Shown here in pieces: positions 60,004 to 64,000 of a stretch of 64,000 bases of DNA. The first letter of the stretch is position 1; the number at the start of each line of letters is the position of its first letter. The translations under genes and the position numbers were made by a program. The notes beneath the pieces were generated by a model. That model made no database searches, was not told the DNA's origin, and worked only from the letters and a program-made list of their open reading frames with translations. This stretch comes from Arthrobacter sp. MYb214 (GTDB taxonomy: Bacteria; Actinomycetota; Actinomycetes; Actinomycetales; Micrococcaceae), in NCBI RefSeq assembly GCF_002979865.1, contig NZ_PCPZ01000005.1, forward strand, positions 62,001 through 126,000. The letters are read 5' to 3'.

Positions 60004-61851
60004 CTACCCGATGACCGTGAAATCCAATTCCTCGGTGAAAGAACGCCCATGCACGTCGGTGGCAGTCACCGTGGCCGTGTGCGCCCCGACGGAGAGATCA
60101 TCTGGCAGTTCTAAGCGCCACAAGTGGCTGGTCTTCTCGGCGAAGCCGCCGCCATGGACGAATTGCTCGGCGATGGCCGCCGGATCCGAGTACTCGGCGC
60201 CTGACAGCGGGCGTTCGCCGGCCATTTTCTGCGTCCGCTCGGCCGCAACCGGGTCCTGGCCGTCGATGGAGACCTCGACAGCGGAGCCGGTGCTGCCCAT
60301 CCAGAAGTTCGTGGTCAGCCAGGTGTCCTCGGCCAGTCCCTGCCGGCTCACCGCCAACGGGTCATCCAGGGCCGGAACCGTGCCGCGCTCCTTTTCCAGA
60401 TTCTCCTCGTACCACTGCCGGTACGCCGGGGTGTTCAAGCCCAGGGACATCTGCTTGCTGGCATCCCCGCCGGTCACGGTGAAGCGCTCGGTGATCTTGG
60501 TGTTCTTGATGTCCAAGGTGAGCACTCCCGGAGGGGTCCCGTCGCGCTGGATGGAAGTCGGGTAGCCGTTCTCGATAACCCGTCCGTCATACCACTGCCC
60601 GGAAATGGCCGGGACAGTCAAGTGCGTGAACGGCAGGCCTGCCTCGCCGACCTCGTCGCGCCAGCCATCCATCAGGTCCCCGGCGCGCAGGTTCTCTGAC
60701 ATGTGGGTGTGCCCGCCCAGGGAAACGACCTCGCGTCCTTCCAGCAATTCGTAGATCTCCCGGACCAGCTTGGTGGAATGCTCGTCGCTGTAGAAGAACT
60801 CCAGCAGGGGGCTGTGCCCGGCCAGGACGATGGCCTTGTTCTCGGGTACCTCGGCCAGGTCCGCGCGCAGCCACTGCAGCTGGCGCTTGCCCAGATCGTA
60901 GGTGTAGTCGCTCTTCTTGGCCGGAACCGCAGTCGGGTAATCGATGGTGCTCAGGGCGATGACGTGAGTCTTGCCCGTGTCGTAGGAGTAGTACTCCGGA
61001 CCGAACTGGGCGCGGAAGGAATCGTACTCGTGCTGCCCGTCCAGCGAGTCGTAGTCGATGTCGTGGTTGCCCGGCAGGAACCGGGCCGGACCGTTGAGCA
61101 TGGAGGACAGTTCTCGGGTCTGGTGGAAGAAGGTCAGGTCATCGCCCACGAGGTCGCCGATGAACAAGGCGCCGCAGCCGGTGTAGTCGGTGCGGGCCGC
61201 CAGATCGGCGAAAGCGCCTTCCCTGGCGTACTCGACTTCCTGCTGGGTATAGGTCTGCACATCCGCACCGATGACGCAGCTCTGCTCGGGCGATTGCGTG
61301 GCGCTGCTGGCCACCAGCGGGAAGTTGACTGCCTCGGGCAGCGGCCCGGTCGGGGCGATGCCGTCGTACTTCAGGTCCGGGGAGCCTTCAGGCAGGTGGG
61401 TGTAGAAGAATTGGGCGACGTTGTCGTCGTCGACCGGAACCTGGAAGCCCCGGGGCTGGGTGACGAACGCGGTCATGTTGTTGTAGGCCGGAAGTTCGTA
61501 GCGTCCCTGCCCATCGGTGGCCACGACGTCGCGGCCGTTGGAAACCGTGACGTTCGGTAGGCCAGGCTCGTTGGCATCCTGCGTGGAGTTCTTGTTGCGA
61601 TCCTCGAAGACCACTCCGTCGAGCGTCTCTTGCGCGGTGCCGCTGCGGCCAGTTCCTGCCGGGATCACCTCGACTGACCCGCGGTAGGCCGAGGAGCTCC
61701 AGTCCGCGGCGGACTTGGCGGCAGGCACTGCCTCGAGTTCCGGGGTGGCGCCGATGAATGCGGTGGAAGCTGCAATGGCAACTAGGCTTCCGGCGGTGAG
61801 ATGCAGTGGGGTGAGATGATTGGTTTTGCCGGGTCGAGCGAAGATTTTCAC
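60004..61851 (-). CDS. Secreted calcineurin-like metallophosphoesterase
   Basis: A 615-residue exported protein. A signal peptide or anchor covers about 1-40 (the first part is basic and Gly/Ser-rich, then SLVAIAASTAFIGATPELEA). A Cna/SdrD-like beta domain at about 75-150 has DGVVFEDRNKNSTQDANEPG. The phosphoesterase core has GDLVGDD, FLPGNHD, LAGHSP and SLGGHTH, so all metal-ligand blocks are present. A C-terminal beta domain follows from about 450 to the end. Substrate unknown. GGAGGAA precedes the GTG at 61851 by six bases. Monocistronic. Confidence 0.9.
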   Translation of the reverse strand: MKIFARPGKTNHLTPLHLTAGSLVAIAASTAFIGATPELEAVPAAKSAADWSSSAYRGSVEVIPAGTGRSGTAQETLDGVVFEDRNKNSTQDANEPGLPNVTVSNGRDVVATDGQGRYELPAYNNMTAFVTQPRGFQVPVDDDNVAQFFYTHLPEGSPDLKYDGIAPTGPLPEAVNFPLVASSATQSPEQSCVIGADVQTYTQQEVEYAREGAFADLAARTDYTGCGALFIGDLVGDDLTFFHQTRELSSMLNGPARFLPGNHDIDYDSLDGQHEYDSFRAQFGPEYYSYDTGKTHVIALSTIDYPTAVPAKKSDYTYDLGKRQLQWLRADLAEVPENKAIVLAGHSPLLEFFYSDEHSTKLVREIYELLEGREVVSLGGHTHMSENLRAGDLMDGWRDEVGEAGLPFTHLTVPAISGQWYDGRVIENGYPTSIQRDGTPPGVLTLDIKNTKITERFTVTGGDASKQMSLGLNTPAYRQWYEENLEKERGTVPALDDPLAVSRQGLAEDTWLTTNFWMGSTGSAVEVSIDGQDPVAAERTQKMAGERPLSGAEYSDPAAIAEQFVHGGGFAEKTSHLWRLELPDDLSVGAHTATVTATDVHGRSFTEELDFTVIG

Positions 61852-62030
61852 GAACGTTCCTCCGGGTGGGGACAATCTGCCGGCCCCTTGGCCGGCCGTC
61901 TTCCACGGTGCCAATGGCAGGTGAATTGCAACCCCTGCTCAGGTAATGTCTAATAATCGATCCCGTAAATAGTTATCGACTGTCTTGGCGGGATTTACTG
62001 TTTTCGAACCAGTGAAATGAAGTGGCGCAG

Positions 62031-63158
62031 ATGGAACTAGTGCAGGCGCTCATGGCAGGCGCGCGCGGGCGCAGGATGCTGTGGGAGTTCGCCACTGCCA
62101 GCGAAGAGGAGCTGCTACCGGCGTTCGGGGAGCATCCGCTGCATGCGGCGATGTTCTACGCCGCGTATCACGTAGCGGTAGAACGCGGCGAAAGCGTTGG
62201 CCTGTTTGGCGCGGATGAATCCAGCATGCCCGAAACCAGTGTCCAGCAGATCGCCCGGCGCCTGGACGGCACCACTTTGGTTCCGGCCACCGCAGCGCTG
62301 CTGCAGCAAGCGCTGGTCCGCTCGGTCGACAGTGCCCGCTATTGGCAGGAACCGGATGGGGAAGACACCCTGCTGGCGTTGCCGGAACTGGCCGCGCCGC
62401 TTGAGCGCGTGGCCCGGCACCTGGCGGACAGCGGGCTCGCGGCCTGGTGGCTGGATACCGTGGATCTGCGCAACCAATTCCAGGTCGAATTCGACCAGCA
62501 TGACCCGCAGGGCAGGACGCAGGCTCCCGGCAGCAATGCCCCGGGCATACTGCAGGAGTGGAGGGCTGGCATCCTGGCGACCGAAGCCCGCGATGCCGCC
62601 GAAATGAGCAGCACCCCGCTGGGCAGCTTCGGCGGGGAATGGTGGTCCAAGCCCAGCAGCCGCCTGCCCTCCACTACCGGTGTGTTCCCAGACCGGGAGC
62701 CAGTGGGCCTGAGTTGCGTGGAAGACGGTTTCGGATGGGAGCAAGCCAGCGTCAGGTTCACGAGCGTGCCTCCCGCAGCCAAGGTGCTGGAGATCGCCAC
62801 GGCCGAGGACTGGATCCGGCTCTGCCGCGAGCACGGCATCGAGGTCACCGCGCACAAGCGCCACGACTGGTACCTGGCCACCGGGCGCGACGGCGCATGG
62901 AAGACCCCCGACTGGCTGGCCGTGGCGCGCGATTACGACGGGGTGCATCTGGGCATCGGCGCCTATCTGGCGCTCGCCGGGCAATGCCTCGACATCGATG
63001 ATAAATACGCCAGCGTGATCGCCGGGTGGGACCCGGACCAGACGTTCTGGTTCACCGATGAGCTGCGGTGCTACGGGCCTGCACAGGAATGGATCTGCCT
63101 GGACGCCAACAACGAGGATGCACGCTGGGTGCCTTCCGGCGATGGCCCAAGTTCATGA
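62031..63158 (+). CDS. Conserved protein of unknown function, 375 residues
   Basis: A soluble protein, no family recognised. It starts ELVQALMAGARGRRMLWEF. The N-terminal half (1-130) is helical, the C-terminal half (about 150-365) is richer in Trp and Gly and includes AAKVLEIATAEDWIRLCREH and GAYLALAGQCLDID. No signal peptide or membrane helix. The ATG at 62031 is chosen; GTG at 62022 is in frame nine bases upstream. Neither has a clear ribosome-binding site. It ends 49 bp before the thioesterase gene. Confidence 0.72.
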   Translation: MELVQALMAGARGRRMLWEFATASEEELLPAFGEHPLHAAMFYAAYHVAVERGESVGLFGADESSMPETSVQQIARRLDGTTLVPATAALLQQALVRSVDSARYWQEPDGEDTLLALPELAAPLERVARHLADSGLAAWWLDTVDLRNQFQVEFDQHDPQGRTQAPGSNAPGILQEWRAGILATEARDAAEMSSTPLGSFGGEWWSKPSSRLPSTTGVFPDREPVGLSCVEDGFGWEQASVRFTSVPPAAKVLEIATAEDWIRLCREHGIEVTAHKRHDWYLATGRDGAWKTPDWLAVARDYDGVHLGIGAYLALAGQCLDIDDKYASVIAGWDPDQTFWFTDELRCYGPAQEWICLDANNEDARWVPSGDGPSS

Positions 63159-63207
63159 GCCGTCACGGGCGCAGTAGCCAGCCCGGGTTTCTGGTGCAAT
63201 GGGTTCC

Positions 63208-63639
63208 ATGAGCGAAACGACAAACGATGAACTGGCCGCGGCTACCGAAGTCATCTTGCAGCTGCGCTGGTCGGACCAGGACGCCCTGGGCCATGTGAAC
63301 AATGCGCGCATCGTGACCCTGATGGAAGAAGCCCGCATCCGCTGGACGCGCGAGGCCGGGACAACAGGCCGTTTCGAATTCGGCACCGTGGTGGCATCCA
63401 TCCAGATCGACTACCTGCGCCCGCTGTACTACCAGCCCGAGATGCTCATCCGCATGGGCATCAGCCGGCTGGGCAACAAGTCCTTCACCGTGCGGGGCAT
63501 CGGCTACCAGGACGGGCAGCCGGTATTCGACTCGACCACGGTCATGGTGCCGCTGGCAACCGATGGCGTCTCGTCACGCCCGCTCAACGAGCTGGAGCGC
63601 AGCTGGCTCGGCAAATCGCTGATCCCAGCACGCAGCTAG
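63208..63639 (+). CDS. Acyl-CoA thioesterase (hotdog fold, 4HBT)
   Basis: A 143-residue hotdog-fold protein. The active-site helix region is LRWSDQDALGHVNNARIVTLM, with the Asp/Asn/His residues of the 4HBT (YbgC-like) group. IQIDYLRPLYYQPEMLI follows. It probably hydrolyses an acyl-CoA; chain length unknown. The ATG at 63208 is chosen, but 63199 is also in frame. Its stop shares a CTAG with the convergent regulator gene at 63636. Confidence 0.86.
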   Translation: MSETTNDELAAATEVILQLRWSDQDALGHVNNARIVTLMEEARIRWTREAGTTGRFEFGTVVASIQIDYLRPLYYQPEMLIRMGISRLGNKSFTVRGIGYQDGQPVFDSTTVMVPLATDGVSSRPLNELERSWLGKSLIPARS

Positions 63640-64000
63640 GCTTCGGGTGCCGGTCCCTGGCCGTTGAGCAGCGCGGCCAGATCGCGCAGCTTCGCTTCGG
63701 AGTCCGAGCCCGGGTCGGTGGTGTAGATGAACAGGGTCTGGTCTGGTGCCCCGGTCACGTCCAAGGCCTCGTAGTTGACCTCCAGATAGCCCACCTGGGG
63801 ATGGTTGAACCGCTTGATCCCGTCCCGCCGCTCGACCACCCGGTGATCGGCCCACCAGGTGCGGAATTCTTCGCTGTTCATGGACAGCTCTCCGACCAGC
63901 TGCGCGAGCAGCGGATCATGCGGATGGCGCCCGGCATCCAGGCGCAAGGTGCCGACCATCGAGGCGGCGATCTGCTCCCAGTCGGCGTAGCGCTGCCTGG
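63636..64000 (-). CDS. XRE-type regulator with MmyB-like ligand-binding domain (5' end outside window)
   Basis: Partial gene: its start lies beyond 64000. The C-terminal 120 residues are visible. YADWEQIAASMVGTLRLDA, then EEFRTWWADHRVVERRDGIK and YEALDVTG form the MmyB-like LBD (PF17765), which is normally joined to an N-terminal XRE helix-turn-helix in actinobacteria. Ligands are thought to be fatty acids or similar small molecules. The stop shares CTAG with the thioesterase stop (63636-63639). Confidence 0.85.
   Translation of the reverse strand, partial: RQRYADWEQIAASMVGTLRLDAGRHPHDPLLAQLVGELSMNSEEFRTWWADHRVVERRDGIKRFNHPQVGYLEVNYEALDVTGAPDQTLFIYTTDPGSDSEAKLRDLAALLNGQGPAPEA

Overview
The window reads as chromosomal DNA of a Micrococcaceae actinobacterium, in the Arthrobacter/Glutamicibacter range. 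This rests on a moderately high G+C (roughly 60% by eye), frequent GTG/TTG starts, many genes whose start codon lies 6-7 bases after a TANNNT -10 box, and gene families such as RamB, Lhr-Nei, an actinobacterial-type GH3 lipoprotein, DUF6297, YhhQ and MmyB-type regulators. The genus is inference. I see no prophage, CRISPR array, complete insertion sequence or rRNA operon.

Layout. 1-6.9 kb: tRNA-Ser(GGA), a VOC protein, a 2-oxoglutarate oxygenase, a ParB-like small protein with a LytR_C membrane protein, a DsbA-like oxidoreductase, a YoaK membrane protein, an amino-acid permease and a histidine phosphatase. 6.9-14.6 kb: an alpha/beta hydrolase, then the glyoxylate-shunt pair aceA-aceB, a HutD-like protein with a small P-loop kinase, and a divergent RamB-type regulator. 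14.6-20.4 kb: a second hydrolase, a lipoprotein, a GNAT-unknown-VOC cluster, and a Clp/Hsp100 ATPase with an HspR-type HAIR box and a SigH/SigR-like promoter. 20.4-22.7 kb: a divergent NarL-type response regulator, a 60-residue secreted peptide precursor with two C-terminal cysteines, and a membrane histidine kinase. This is the most system-like unit in the window. 22.7-23.3 kb: a gene-poor stretch with a 97-bp perfect inverted-repeat element.

23.3-35.7 kb: an unknown 401-residue protein, a DadA-like FAD enzyme, a YeeZ-like epimerase, an MFS transporter, umuD-umuC (UmuD lacks both catalytic residues), a GH3 lipoprotein, a large secreted subtilase, a long imperfect hairpin and an FBP-domain protein. 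36-48 kb: a PdxK-type kinase with an unknown partner, a TetR regulator with a perfect palindromic operator, a YhhQ queuosine-precursor transporter, an ABC exporter pair, an ElaA acetyltransferase, tgt, a FUSC-like membrane protein, a DUF4916 protein, a DHA2 efflux pump and an SDR. 48-64 kb: a membrane protein, a RluA pseudouridine synthase, PhzF, the lhr-nei repair operon, a three-gene operon of two membrane proteins plus an HTH regulator preceded by two identical palindromes, rlmH, a PAP2 phosphatase, a D-2-hydroxyacid dehydrogenase, a secreted phosphoesterase, an unknown protein, a thioesterase and a regulator cut by the window end.

Functional links: aceA/aceB with ramB (acetate and fatty-acid carbon); umuDC, lhr-nei and the Clp ATPase (damage and stress); yhhQ and tgt (queuosine salvage); the two-component locus (probable peptide sensing). 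Many terminators are strong inverted repeats between convergent or tandem genes.
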